Notes: generated by a model not told the origin, from the sequence alone. Counted from the stretch's first letter, positions 54,216 to 63,593 are shown. The stretch: DNA of 64,000 bases from an uncultured Ruminococcus sp. (GCA_910577575.1 CAJTOG010000002.1:153908-217907), one strand, 5' to 3'. Numbers and translations are program-made.

Positions 54216-56384
54216 ATGAGAGAAAAACTCAGAATAGCAGGATATTGCCGTATTTCTGTAGATGAGGAACTCGACAAGGACAACACCTCTATTGAGAATC
54301 AAAAGGCGATTATATCCGACTATGTTTGCAGAACGTTCCCCGATTCTCAGCTTGATTTTTATGACGACCGTGACCGTTCAGGGTATACGTTTGAACAGCG
54401 TGAATCCTATCAGATATTGCGTAAAAAAATGTTCCGTGGTGAGTATGATATTTTAATCATCAAGGACTTTTCACGTTTTTCAAGACGGACAAGCAGGGGA
54501 CTTGTTGAGTTGGAAGATTTGAGAGATGCCGGTATGCGTATTATATCTATCGGTGACGGCATTGACTATCCTACATCTGACGAGTGGACGGCAATTCAGT
54601 TCAGATTTCTTGTAAATGAAATGCCCGTGACAGATACTTCCAAAAAAGTTAAATCTGTTATAAAACGTCGTCAGGAGGAGGGCAAATGGATTTGTGCCGT
54701 TCCTTATGGCTATATAATGACAAACAGCAAGTCAATGCAGTTCAGGGTTGATGAGCCGTCAGCAGAGGTTGTAAGGAAGATTTTTCAGCTTTATTGTGAT
54801 GGCTGGGGATATAAGAAAATTGCAAATTATCTCACGGACAGCCATATTCCGACACCACGTAAAACCGAACAGCTCAGAAAAGAGGCAGAGGGTGAAGAAT
54901 ATAAAATAAATTCAAGACCTGAATGGAGTATTATAACTATCAGCGAAATTCTGAAGAACGATTTTTATATAGGCACTCTCAGACAAAGAAAATACCGCCG
55001 TAAGAAGATAAATGGCAGTGATGAAAAATTACAGGAAACAGACCATATTGTTATTGCAAACAACCATGAAGCCATTGTTGATTACAAAGTTTTTTCGGCA
55101 GTTCAGGAACAAATGAAACTCCGTTCAACTTCAAATTATCGTGGAGTTAAAAAATATGACAATGTTTATACGGGTCATCTGTTCTGCGGTGACTGCGGAA
55201 GTCCGATGTTTTCAATGAGCCGTGCAGATTTACCGCCTGCTTATCGTTGCGGAACGTATCACAGGCACGGTGTGAAAGCGTGTTCATCACATCATACAAG
55301 AGTTGATATGCTGGACAGTTTACTTAAATCTTATGTGCAGAAAGTCAAGAATAATTCAGAATTTATGCTTGAACAGCTACAGAAATCAATTGACAATGAG
55401 CAGAAAGAAACATCATCAAGTAAAAATGTTGTTGAAGTACTTTTGCAGAAGATTGAGGACATCAAAACAGAACTGAAATTCCTGAACCGTCAGCACATCA
55501 AGGATATTGCAAAGCACCCTGAAAGAGAAGATATGCTTGAAGAAATCTATCAGGAGCAAGTAAATGAAATGATGTTGCAGATAGAGGGTTTCAGAAATCA
55601 GATACAGCTTGCAACCGATAAGCATAATGCTATTATTGCTATGAACCGTACTGCAAAAAGTGTTATGGACGTTTTTGATGCTATAATCAACAAAAATACT
55701 CTCACAAAAGCTGATGTTGATTTTATCATTGACAGAATAAACGTTTTTACTGACCGTATCGAGATTAAACTAAAGGCTGATATTGATGAACTGCTGAGAA
55801 TTGGCATTCCTGAAGAACTTATGACAGAAAATGAGGCAGTTCCAGCAAATTTTAATCAGGGCACTGAGAATATATCGTCACAGATTACCACAAGCAAGGG
55901 TAATTCTCTCAGTGTCAATGTTATCAGTGACGGCGACCCTCTGGAAATATACACTAACAGTGAAGGTGAAGTTATCTTCAAAAAATATTCTGCAATAAAT
56001 GAGATGAGCGAAAACGCTTCAAATGTTGCAGAAGTTATGTATAAAACAGCCGGATGCCCTGTGGTAATTTTTGATAAAGACCACGTTGTCGCATCTGCCG
56101 GATTGCCTAAACGTGAATTTGCAGAGCGTCGTGTTTCAGGTCAGCTTGAAGAAATCATGGAAAGCCGTGGTCAATATTTCTGCCCCGATAAAAATACAAA
56201 TAATTTTTATCCGGCTGAAGGTGTTGAAAGAACAGCAATTGCAGCATTGCCAATAATAACCGCAGGCGATGTTTCAGGTGCTGTAGCATTTATGACTTCT
56301 GAAAAGTCAACAGAAGCAAATGACCTGCAAAAAAGCCTTATAAATGCGGCTGCTCAGTTTCTTGCAAAGCAAATAGAAGGCTGA
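54216..56384 (+). CDS. Large serine recombinase fused in frame to the 3' part of SpoVT
   Basis: 722 residues. Residues 1-150 are the resolvase domain (catalytic Ser14 in YCRIS; KDFSRFSRR); 170-280 the recombinase domain (ILKNDFYIGTLRQRKYRR); 320-370 the zinc ribbon (FCGDCGSPM ... YRCG ... CSSHH); 375-535 a coiled coil. Residues 573-575 are Gly-Asp-Pro encoded by the attachment core, and 576-722 are not recombinase: they are the SpoVT C-terminus (LEIYTNSEGEVIFKKYS and a GAF-like domain to FLAKQIEG). On the excised circle the frame would instead end with 24 residues encoded at 44659-44730, giving 599 residues. AAAGGAG precedes the ATG. Confidence 0.93.
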   Translation: MREKLRIAGYCRISVDEELDKDNTSIENQKAIISDYVCRTFPDSQLDFYDDRDRSGYTFEQRESYQILRKKMFRGEYDILIIKDFSRFSRRTSRGLVELEDLRDAGMRIISIGDGIDYPTSDEWTAIQFRFLVNEMPVTDTSKKVKSVIKRRQEEGKWICAVPYGYIMTNSKSMQFRVDEPSAEVVRKIFQLYCDGWGYKKIANYLTDSHIPTPRKTEQLRKEAEGEEYKINSRPEWSIITISEILKNDFYIGTLRQRKYRRKKINGSDEKLQETDHIVIANNHEAIVDYKVFSAVQEQMKLRSTSNYRGVKKYDNVYTGHLFCGDCGSPMFSMSRADLPPAYRCGTYHRHGVKACSSHHTRVDMLDSLLKSYVQKVKNNSEFMLEQLQKSIDNEQKETSSSKNVVEVLLQKIEDIKTELKFLNRQHIKDIAKHPEREDMLEEIYQEQVNEMMLQIEGFRNQIQLATDKHNAIIAMNRTAKSVMDVFDAIINKNTLTKADVDFIIDRINVFTDRIEIKLKADIDELLRIGIPEELMTENEAVPANFNQGTENISSQITTSKGNSLSVNVISDGDPLEIYTNSEGEVIFKKYSAINEMSENASNVAEVMYKTAGCPVVIFDKDHVVASAGLPKREFAERRVSGQLEEIMESRGQYFCPDKNTNNFYPAEGVERTAIAALPIITAGDVSGAVAFMTSEKSTEANDLQKSLINAAAQFLAKQIEG
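55932..55939 (+). other. attR core of the integrative element
   Basis: GGCGACCC, codons Gly-Asp-Pro in the same phase as in the left copy, so recombination restores both frames. Left of it is recombinase; right of it is spoVT. Confidence 0.85.
55940..56384 (+). pseudogene. spoVT: 3' part of spoVT, now the tail of the recombinase
   Basis: Encodes LEIYTNSEGEVIFKKYSAIN (rest of the AbrB-like hairpin) and then the ligand-binding GAF-like domain (AEVMYKTAGCPVVIFDKDHVVASAGLP ... GAVAFMTSEK ... AAAQFLAKQIEG). Joined to the 33 residues from 44560 it gives a 180-residue protein, the normal size for SpoVT (178 in Bacillus subtilis). It has no start codon or ribosome-binding site of its own that I can support. 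Confidence 0.9.
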
Positions 56385-56395
56385 AAAAATAAATG

Positions 56396-56425
56396 TCCCC
56401 TGTTTATTCACAGGGGATATTTTAT
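56396..56425 (+). terminator. Terminator after spoVT/recombinase
   Basis: TCCCCTGT / ACAGGGGA with a 6-base loop and T-rich 3' side. It was the original spoVT terminator. Confidence 0.85.
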
Positions 56426-56470
56426 TTTATGATGCCAATATTTTTCTTAATAAAAATTTTATTCAGTTTA

Positions 56471-56499
56471 TTGACATATCTAAAAAAATATTATATAAT
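56471..56499 (+). promoter_or_regulatory. Promoter of the dockerin SGNH hydrolase gene
   Basis: TTGACA, 17 bases, TATAAT (56494-56499). Confidence 0.9.
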
Positions 56500-56542
56500 T
56501 AAATAAGCAGCTTTAATATATAAAATACTGGAGGACAAAAAC

Positions 56543-57859
56543 ATGAAAAAATTTCTTTCTGCTGTGGTTTCAGCAGCTATAATTCTATCATCAGCCAACA
56601 TATTTCCTGCTTTCGCTGCTGAAAAATATGGCAGTGATATCAATATAGTTCTTCTGGGCGACAGTATTTCAGAAGGATATGACCTGAAAGAAAGCGAATA
56701 CAATTACGGACAAATTATTGCTGACTATCTTGACGGAACAGTCAGCAACTATTCTAAAGCAGGCGATGAAACTATCGATACCCTCTCTAAAGTTTCAACT
56801 GCTTCCGACCTTTCAGATGCAGATGTTGTAATTATTTCAACGGGTTCAAATGACTTAATTCACTACTCATCAAATTTCCTGCTTCATATGTTTGCAGAAA
56901 TCAATGCACTGAATGACGGGTATACCGCTGATGATATTCCCGAAAAACCAACCTTTTCTGAAATGATGAAAATGGTAAATACTGATGCAGTCAAGGACTT
57001 TGCTTCAAGTCTTACCAATCAAATTGCAATCAACAGGGAAATGCAGATACTGCGTGTCAACCTGACCATGAAAAAAACAGAAGATAAAAACAACAAATAT
57101 GACTGTATAATTGATACTCAGGTTATCCCAAATATCGAAAAAATAGTCTCAGAAGTCAAAACTATAAATCCGAATGCACGTATAATCGTACAGACTGTTT
57201 ATAACCCGCTTCAGCTTGATGAAACCTACCTTGAAAACCTTTCCAGTTCATACTCAACACTGCTTCAAAATATCTTTATACCAATTTTTGATTCTGTTAC
57301 TACGGAATACAGAAAAAGAATTATGGAACTTGATGGTGTTGAAATTGCAGATATTTATTCCGACTTTGCATCAACTGATGCAAACAACAATAATTACAGC
57401 TGGTACTTCACAGGCATTCAGGACAGCAATATAAAAGAATTTAAAATTCATCCCAATCAGGCAGGTCATATTGCCATTGCCACCGACATCCTTAACATTA
57501 TCGGTGAAAAAAATGAAGATGGAGGACTTCTTAATCTGACATACGAAAGACTTAAGAATAAAGAAAATTATCCTGCTGCGGCTCTTGAAGACTACAAAAA
57601 AATTGAGGGTACATATTGTGTAGGCGATGTAAACAATGATATGATAATTGACGCAAAAGACGCTTCAGAGATTTTGTCAATTTACTCTACACTTTCAACA
57701 AGCGGAACAATTACACTTCCTGAATCAATCCAGAAAGCCGCTGATATTAACTTGGATAAATTCATAGATTCAAAAGACGCCTCAGAAATACTTGCTTATT
57801 ATTCATACGCTTCAACTGGCGAAACAGGTTCATACAAGTATTTCAAAAATAACAAATAA
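56543..57859 (+). CDS. Secreted SGNH/GDSL esterase with C-terminal dockerin
   Basis: 438 residues. Signal peptide 1-26 (cleavage after AFA). SGNH hydrolase domain about 30-335: block I GDSISEG with the Ser nucleophile (about 40), the Gly of the second block, STGSNDL (Asn) and the C-terminal IHPNQAGH with the catalytic His. The last 70 residues form a dockerin: two calcium-binding segments, GDVNNDMIIDAKDASEIL and DINLDKFIDSKDASEIL, of the ruminococcal type. It should be an extracellular esterase, perhaps deacetylating plant polysaccharide, held on a cohesin scaffold. No scaffoldin in the window. Confidence 0.92.
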   Translation: MKKFLSAVVSAAIILSSANIFPAFAAEKYGSDINIVLLGDSISEGYDLKESEYNYGQIIADYLDGTVSNYSKAGDETIDTLSKVSTASDLSDADVVIISTGSNDLIHYSSNFLLHMFAEINALNDGYTADDIPEKPTFSEMMKMVNTDAVKDFASSLTNQIAINREMQILRVNLTMKKTEDKNNKYDCIIDTQVIPNIEKIVSEVKTINPNARIIVQTVYNPLQLDETYLENLSSSYSTLLQNIFIPIFDSVTTEYRKRIMELDGVEIADIYSDFASTDANNNNYSWYFTGIQDSNIKEFKIHPNQAGHIAIATDILNIIGEKNEDGGLLNLTYERLKNKENYPAAALEDYKKIEGTYCVGDVNNDMIIDAKDASEILSIYSTLSTSGTITLPESIQKAADINLDKFIDSKDASEILAYYSYASTGETGSYKYFKNNK

Positions 57860-57870
57860 AAAAATCATAT

Positions 57871-57905
57871 AAAAACGACTGATTTTTCGTTAATCAGCCG
57901 TTTTT
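57871..57905. terminator. Bidirectional terminator between the SGNH gene and ispF
   Basis: AAAAACGACTGAT / ATCAGCCGTTTTT with one wobble pair. Confidence 0.85.
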
Positions 57906-57907
57906 GT

Positions 57908-58399
57908 TTATTCCTTTATCATTAACGCAACTGAATGAGCAGATATACCAAGTTTTTCACCGGTAAAACCAAGTTTTTCCTCTGTAGTTGCCTTAATACT
58001 TATCTGTGAAATATCACATCTGCAAACATTTGCTATATTCTGCCTCATAATTTCAATATATGGCGAAAGTTTTGGAGCCTGTGCAATGATTGTTGCATCA
58101 ATATTTCCTATAATATAACCATTTTCATTGCATACTTCAGTTACATGTTCAAGCAGTTTCATACTGTCTGCACCCTTGTATATTTCATCAGTGTCGGGAA
58201 AATGTTTTCCTATATCACCAAGAGCCAATGCTCCGAGCATCGAATCCATAATTGCATGAACCAATACATCAGCATCCGAATGACCTAAAAGCCCTTTATC
58301 ATGTGGAATACTGACTCCGCCAAGAATAAGCTTTCTGCCCTCAACAAGTTTATGTACATCATAACCATGGCCAATTCTGAATTTAATTCTATCAGACAT
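57908..58399 (-). CDS. ispF: 2-C-methyl-D-erythritol 2,4-cyclodiphosphate synthase
   Basis: MEP pathway of isoprenoid synthesis. 163 residues: GHGYDVHKL (metal ligands Asp and His), [34 protein letters not shown], and the C-terminal [16 protein letters not shown]. Full length. It follows ispD after 2 bases, so the two are in one operon. Confidence 0.97.
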   Translation of the reverse strand: MSDRIKFRIGHGYDVHKLVEGRKLILGGVSIPHDKGLLGHSDADVLVHAIMDSMLGALALGDIGKHFPDTDEIYKGADSMKLLEHVTEVCNENGYIIGNIDATIIAQAPKLSPYIEIMRQNIANVCRCDISQISIKATTEEKLGFTGEKLGISAHSVALMIKE

Positions 58400-58401
58400 A
58401 T

Positions 58402-59082
58402 TTATCCTCTCATTTCAAGTAAAGTTTCCGCAATCTTAATATCTTCGGGAGTTGTAATTTTTATATTTGTATAGTCACTTTCTGTCATATAAACCTTTCC
58501 GCCTATAGCCTCAACAAGCTGACAGTCATCTGTAAAATCAAGATTATGTTCAAGTGCAAAATCTATTCCTTCAAAATAAAGGTTTTTCTTGAATATTTGC
58601 GGAGTCTGAGTGATATAAAGCGACTTCCTTGGCGGAGTATCAGTAATCAGACCGCTGTCAACTGTTTTTATAGTATCCTTTACAGGTACGCCCAAAGTTG
58701 CCCCGCCAAAAACAGACGCATCTTTTACAGCCTTTTCAATATATTCAGGACGCACAAGAGGACGTGCACCGTCATGAACAGCAATAAACTCCGTATCCTT
58801 TGAAATACACCTGATTCCGTTTATAACACTTGCCTGTCGTGTATCGCCTCCTGTTGTACAGGTTTTTAACTTTGTTATTCCTGCCTTTTCAGCTTCTGAC
58901 TCAATTTCCGGAATATCATTTTTCCTTGCAACTATAATAATCTCGCTTACACTTTCACACTTTTCAAAAGCAAGCATAGTAACTCCAATAACGAGTCTGT
59001 CTCCCAATGGAAGAAGTATTTTATTAACCCCGCCCATTCTTGTGGAATTTCCTGCACAGACTATAACTGCCGATGTCTTCAT
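58402..59082 (-). CDS. ispD: 2-C-methyl-D-erythritol 4-phosphate cytidylyltransferase
   Basis: MEP pathway, makes CDP-methylerythritol. 226 residues: the nucleotide-binding [22 protein letters not shown] (the usual AAGxGxR loop reads CAGNSTRMG), [11 protein letters not shown] ([10 protein letters not shown]), a central [14 protein letters not shown] and [10 protein letters not shown]. First gene of the ispDF pair, 9 bases after the chloride channel gene, so probably the same transcript. Confidence 0.96.
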   Translation of the reverse strand: MKTSAVIVCAGNSTRMGGVNKILLPLGDRLVIGVTMLAFEKCESVSEIIIVARKNDIPEIESEAEKAGITKLKTCTTGGDTRQASVINGIRCISKDTEFIAVHDGARPLVRPEYIEKAVKDASVFGGATLGVPVKDTIKTVDSGLITDTPPRKSLYITQTPQIFKKNLYFEGIDFALEHNLDFTDDCQLVEAIGGKVYMTESDYTNIKITTPEDIKIAETLLEMRG

Positions 59083-59091
59083 AAATCCTCC

Positions 59092-60351
59092 TTACTTATT
59101 ATCTCCGATTCTTTTATTGATATAGCGTGTTTTTATCTTTGAATATAAAATCTTCTGTTCACTGTAAAGTCCTCTGTATCCTGAAAGCATATAGCTTACT
59201 GCACAAGCAAGAATATATATTCCTATCCCCTCTCCTCCGAAAAGCTCTATACTGAGCAGAACAGATGCTACAGGGCAATTTGTAACTCCGCAGAAAAGGG
59301 ATACCATTCCTATTGCAGCACCTACTGAACAGTCAAGCCCGAGAAGTGATGCAAATACACTTCCGAAAGATGAGCCAATAAAAAACACAGGAAAAATCTC
59401 TCCTCCTTTAAATCCGGAACCAAGAGTTATAACAGTAAAAATAATCTTTACAGCAAATGCAAACACGAATGGCTTTTCACTGAATGCAGCTGTTATCATA
59501 GTTCCACCCGTACCGTTATAATCACGGTTCTGTACTATAAGTGTGAGTATAACAATAACAGCCCCTCCGACTGCTGCACGTATTGCATGATTTTTTATTT
59601 TTTTGAATAGTTTTCCTGCAAAACCCATTGCAATACAGAAAATTATACTGAGCAATGCACAAAGTATACCTATAAAAGCTGTTTTCAGGTAAATCATCGG
59701 ATTTATTTCAGGCAGATTTACACTTACATCTATATGAGAAATTCCAAAAAGAGAAGATACATAACTTGCCGTAAGTGCTGAAGCAACACATGGTACTATT
59801 GCAGAATAGTAAAAAATTCCAACGCTTATAACTTCCATGGAAAATATAGCAGCTGTAACAGGAGTTCCGAAAACTGCTGCAAACATCGCACTCATACTGC
59901 ACATTGTCAGCATACGTTTATCATCTTCATCAAATTTCAGCTTACGACCGGAAAAAGAACCAAGTGCTGCACCAATCTGGAGTGATGCACCTTCCCGTCC
60001 GCTTGAACCTCCGCAAAGATGAGTTATGACAGTTGCAACAAAAATGCACACAGCATGACGGATTCCCATAATTTTATTGTCCCTTACGGCAAGAAGTACC
60101 AGATTAGTTCCTTTATCATGACTATAATGCATAATATCATAAAAATACGCAATAAACACACCTGCCAGAGGAAGAAGAAAAATAGTCCATGAATTTTCCG
60201 AACGGAAATTCTCTGCAAATCCTGAACAAAAATGAAAAAGAGTTCCGACAAGTCCGATAACAATTCCGCTTACAGAACCGATAATCAGCCACTTTATAAA
60301 ACTTGTAAGCTCTTTTGTCAGTTCATTTTCCCTTATATCTTTTATATTCAT
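59092..60351 (-). CDS. ClC-family chloride channel/transporter
   Basis: 419 residues with about ten to twelve membrane segments. ClC signatures: GSSGREGASLQIGAALGSF (GxxGxEGP-like, about residue 113) and GSGFKGGEIFPVFFIGSSFG (GGxFxP-like, about 315). The proton-glutamate of exchangers falls in GREGAS, so H+/Cl- exchange is likely. No cytoplasmic CBS domains. Its start overlaps the DUF4317 gene stop by 4 bases. Confidence 0.93.
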   Translation of the reverse strand: MNIKDIRENELTKELTSFIKWLIIGSVSGIVIGLVGTLFHFCSGFAENFRSENSWTIFLLPLAGVFIAYFYDIMHYSHDKGTNLVLLAVRDNKIMGIRHAVCIFVATVITHLCGGSSGREGASLQIGAALGSFSGRKLKFDEDDKRMLTMCSMSAMFAAVFGTPVTAAIFSMEVISVGIFYYSAIVPCVASALTASYVSSLFGISHIDVSVNLPEINPMIYLKTAFIGILCALLSIIFCIAMGFAGKLFKKIKNHAIRAAVGGAVIVILTLIVQNRDYNGTGGTMITAAFSEKPFVFAFAVKIIFTVITLGSGFKGGEIFPVFFIGSSFGSVFASLLGLDCSVGAAIGMVSLFCGVTNCPVASVLLSIELFGGEGIGIYILACAVSYMLSGYRGLYSEQKILYSKIKTRYINKRIGDNK

Positions 60352-61478
60352 GTCAAAGCAACCGGTAAGCCATTAATTTCGATATTTGGGTCATCAATAT
60401 CAATAAGCAGGCATTTTCTTCCGTCAACTACGCTTGTTCTTATTTTATCAGCCGCATCAGGCTTGATATTTACTGTAATACCCGAAGCTGATAAAATTGT
60501 CTTGTTTTCGATAAGATTTGAAACAGTAAGAGGAACATTTCCGCAGACTTTTTCAAATACAGGTTCAACCATATCAACACGTTCTTTTGATATGCCTATA
60601 TCAGTAAGTATATCTTTCAACTTACTGTTGTCAATTACAGTTCTGTCAGTATCGTCCTTGTTTTCTTCAGCAACTCCCTGAAGCTTTTCATTAATGGTTT
60701 TAATTACCATATAATCCAGGTCATCACCTACAACATCTTTAAGAATATTCTGGAAACTTGCTTTTTCATTTTCAGCAGACATTATAAAACTGCAACCCAA
60801 AACATCTTCAATCATTGAAATATTAGGTTTTGCCGCTGATTTCGCATAATACATGACATGATTTATATCACTGCTCCTGTTGCTGAAAACAGGATATAAA
60901 AAACCGTCTGTCGGCATCTGGCTTATAATAAGTTCTGTATTAAATTTTCTGATAATTTCATTATTGGAATTGTCAAACATAAACCCGTCATTCCCTGTGC
61001 CTACAGGACAGAAAGCTGTAATAATATAACGGTAAATTTCATCTTCATCATTATAAATTTCGTCATTCTTGTCTTTCTGTCGGACTGTATAGCAACAATA
61101 AGCTGTAATAACTGCATAAGGTTCACCATACTGAAAATTATTTGCAATATGATTCAGGAAATTTTCACAGGCTGCCTCGTCCTTAAGCTCAGATTTCAAA
61201 AGAGAATACAGAATTTCCTGCGGTTTTCCCTCTTCATATGCCTCATTTGGAAATTCATATTCACAGAAATTTTTGCCGATATTTGTGTTAAGTACTCTTT
61301 TAAGTGTCTTATCATATATATCATGCTCATCTGTAGGCATTGTAAGACATGAAATTGTTTTCTGATAACGGATATTTTTTTCAGCATCAATAAAACCTGT
61401 AAGTATACGCTCCATAATGAAAAATCCACTTTTATCGGAAAAATTCTTTTTGATTTCAGATGTTTCTTTTTTATTCAT
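60348..61478 (-). CDS. DUF4317 family protein
   Basis: 376 residues, starting MNKKETSEIKKNFS as in DUF4317 proteins of clostridia. A cytosolic mixed alpha/beta protein with a Cys-Tyr-rich segment AVITAYCCYTVRQ; no known catalytic motif. The start is ATG 61478, with GAGG 9 bases upstream, not the ATG five codons earlier that contains part of that site. Heads the operon DUF4317-clc-ispD-ispF. The function is unknown; its place gives no clear hint. Confidence 0.8.
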   Translation of the reverse strand: MNKKETSEIKKNFSDKSGFFIMERILTGFIDAEKNIRYQKTISCLTMPTDEHDIYDKTLKRVLNTNIGKNFCEYEFPNEAYEEGKPQEILYSLLKSELKDEAACENFLNHIANNFQYGEPYAVITAYCCYTVRQKDKNDEIYNDEDEIYRYIITAFCPVGTGNDGFMFDNSNNEIIRKFNTELIISQMPTDGFLYPVFSNRSSDINHVMYYAKSAAKPNISMIEDVLGCSFIMSAENEKASFQNILKDVVGDDLDYMVIKTINEKLQGVAEENKDDTDRTVIDNSKLKDILTDIGISKERVDMVEPVFEKVCGNVPLTVSNLIENKTILSASGITVNIKPDAADKIRTSVVDGRKCLLIDIDDPNIEINGLPVALT

Positions 61479-61581
61479 TTTTATGTACCTCATTATCTGA
61501 TTTAAATTTTCAGCTCTATTATTATATCATATTTTTGAAATTTTGTCCAGCAAAAAATTTTTAAAAAATTTCCAAGTTCTA

Positions 61582-61610
61582 TAGACAAATAAATAAAAAT
61601 ATGTTATACT
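61582..61610 (+). promoter_or_regulatory. Promoter of the beta-CASP metallo-hydrolase gene
   Basis: TAGACA, 17 bases, TATACT (61605-61610). Confidence 0.7.
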
Positions 61611-61647
61611 TAAACAAGAATACACTAAGGTACAGGAGGTGCTTTTT

Positions 61648-63240
61648 ATGAAAATGATATTTATAGGTGCAACTCATGAAGTAACGGGAAGCTGTACGTA
61701 TCTTGAAGCCTGCGGGAAAAAATTTCTTGTTGATTTCGGTATGCAGCAAGGAGAAGACAAATTTGAAAACGCTCAAATTCCCGTTTCACCCGCTGAAATT
61801 GACTTTGTCCTGCTTACTCATGCACATATTGACCATTCCGGACTTATCCCTCTGCTCTTTGCAGGAGGTTTTAGAGGAGAAATTCATTCAACTGTTGCTA
61901 CTGCAAATCTTTGCAGCGTCATGCTCCGCGACAGTGCACATATTCAGGAATTTGAAGCCGAATGGAAAAGCAGAAAGGCTAAGCGGCGTGGAGAAGATGA
62001 ATATGAACCGCTTTACACTATGGACGATGCTATCGGTGCAATTGAGCTTTTTATTCCTCATGAATATGAAAATCCTGTTGAAATATCAAAGGGAATTTCA
62101 GTCCGTTTCCGTGATGCCGGTCATCTGCTTGGTTCATCAAGCATAATCTTAACACTTATTGAAAACAATGAAAAACGTACTATAGCATTTTCAGGTGATA
62201 TAGGCAATACAAATCAGCCTCTTATCCGTGACCCTCAGTATATTGAAAAAGCTGATTATGTCGTTATGGAATCAACTTACGGAAACCGTGTTCATGAACG
62301 GCCGACTGATTATGTAACTGCTCTTGCTGAAATTTTACAAAAAACTTTCGACCGTGGAGGAAATGTTATCATACCGTCATTTGCAGTTGGAAGAACTCAG
62401 GAGATGCTCTATTTCATTCGTCAAATTAAAGCCGACAATCTTATCAGCGGTCATGATGACTTTCCAGTTTATGTTGACAGCCCACTTGCAATTGAAGCTA
62501 CTGACATTTTTATAAATAACCGTGAAAGCTGTTATGATGAAGAAGCCCTGTCCTTTGTACGTCAGGGTATAAATCCCATTTCATTTGAAGGGCTTATGCG
62601 TACGGTTTCAAGTGATGAATCAAGAGCTATTAACAATGATATGCGACCGAAAGTAATTATTTCTGCCAGTGGTATGTGTGATGCAGGCCGTATCAAACAC
62701 CATCTCAAGCATAATCTCTGGGTTCCTCAGAATACTATACTTTTCGTTGGATACCAAGCAAGAAATACCCTTGGCAGAAGTATTGTTGAAGGTGCAAAAA
62801 AAGTAAAACTTTTCGGCGAAACAATCCACATTTCAGCAGAAATAAAACAACTTCCGGGAGTAAGCGGTCATGCTGATGTAAACGGACTCATGAATTGGGC
62901 AAAAGCTGTTGAAGGAGTAAAAAAATATTTTATAGTTCATGGAGATGCTGATTCAGTTGATAGCTTTGCACAGTGCTTGCGTGATAAAATGGGTATAAAT
63001 TCCTATGCCCCATACAGTGGTGCAGAATTTGACTTGATTTCAGGCGAAATTACTGTTGACGCTGAACCCGTTACAATTGAAAGAAAGTCTCATAATAACG
63101 GAAATATTTATTACAGTGACCTTATTTCAGCTGCTGACAGACTTTCACATCTTATCAATCAGTCAAGCGGAAGAGCCAATGCCGATATGCGTAAACTTAC
63201 TGAAGCTATTAACCGTCTTTGCGAAGACTGGGAAATTTAG
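61648..63240 (+). CDS. Metallo-beta-lactamase fold beta-CASP RNA hydrolase
   Basis: 530 residues. The MBL domain has the zinc motif THAHIDHSG (about residue 55) and RFRDAGHLLGSSS, FSGDIGN; the beta-CASP insert (about 200-390) has ESTYGNR, PSFAVGRTQEML and SGMCDAGRIKHHL; the C-terminal RMMBL part has ISGHAD-like VSGHADVNGL and the final catalytic His region YFIVHGDADSV. This plan matches bacterial relatives of CPSF73, likely RNA nucleases. It differs from RNase J in lacking the long C-terminal domain. AGGAGGT precedes ATG 61648. Confidence 0.92.
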   Translation: MKMIFIGATHEVTGSCTYLEACGKKFLVDFGMQQGEDKFENAQIPVSPAEIDFVLLTHAHIDHSGLIPLLFAGGFRGEIHSTVATANLCSVMLRDSAHIQEFEAEWKSRKAKRRGEDEYEPLYTMDDAIGAIELFIPHEYENPVEISKGISVRFRDAGHLLGSSSIILTLIENNEKRTIAFSGDIGNTNQPLIRDPQYIEKADYVVMESTYGNRVHERPTDYVTALAEILQKTFDRGGNVIIPSFAVGRTQEMLYFIRQIKADNLISGHDDFPVYVDSPLAIEATDIFINNRESCYDEEALSFVRQGINPISFEGLMRTVSSDESRAINNDMRPKVIISASGMCDAGRIKHHLKHNLWVPQNTILFVGYQARNTLGRSIVEGAKKVKLFGETIHISAEIKQLPGVSGHADVNGLMNWAKAVEGVKKYFIVHGDADSVDSFAQCLRDKMGINSYAPYSGAEFDLISGEITVDAEPVTIERKSHNNGNIYYSDLISAADRLSHLINQSSGRANADMRKLTEAINRLCEDWEI

Positions 63241-63252
63241 TAATATATATAA

Positions 63253-63288
63253 AAAATTCCGCAGAATTTCTACACTCTGCGGAATTTT
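63253..63288 (+). terminator. Terminator of the metallo-hydrolase gene
   Basis: AAAATTCCGCAGA / TCTGCGGAATTTT, 13-bp stem. Confidence 0.9.
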
Positions 63289-63556
63289 ATTCCTTAAATT
63301 TCCAATCCCAAACTATGCCACCATATATAAAAGTGAAAATAAAACTATCAACTATAACACTATCATTGTAAATCAAACATATAAATTAAAAACCATTAAT
63401 AAAAAATTTAAAATTCTTAAAATATAATTTTATGTAACTATAAACTTAACTATTCCTTTATGTCAAATCGTTATATCGATGTAATTAATCATGAATTTCG
63501 CCTTAAAATATATCATATTATATAGATTTTGCTTAAGAAAGTTACCCTATAAATAT
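63289..63556. other. AT-rich gap before the rRNA operon end
   Basis: No gene or clear signal seen. Confidence 0.4.
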
Positions 63557-63583
63557 TAAAAAAGCCCCGAAAAAACGGGACTT
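63557..63583 (-). terminator. rRNA operon terminator
   Basis: Minus strand AAGTCCCG-TTTTTT-CGGGGCTT followed by a T run, 11 bases past the tRNA gene. Confidence 0.85.
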
Positions 63584-63593
63584 AAAAAAGAAA

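Larger units (their letters stand above)
44658..55939. mobile_element. 11.3-kb integrative mobilizable element inserted in spoVT
   Basis: Borders are given by the split spoVT gene and the shared GGCGACCC. Contents, left to right: a terminator, a minus-strand operon (metallophosphoesterase-STAND protein, HaeIII-like endonuclease, HaeIII-like methyltransferase, XRE regulator), a divergent promoter region with two operators, then plus-strand genes for DUF3987, MobV relaxase, a small protein and the serine recombinase. No conjugation (type IV secretion) genes, so it is mobilizable, not self-transmissible. Unlike the old element at 4.7-10.5 kb it is nearly intact; the DUF3987 frameshift is the only damage seen. 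Confidence 0.9.
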
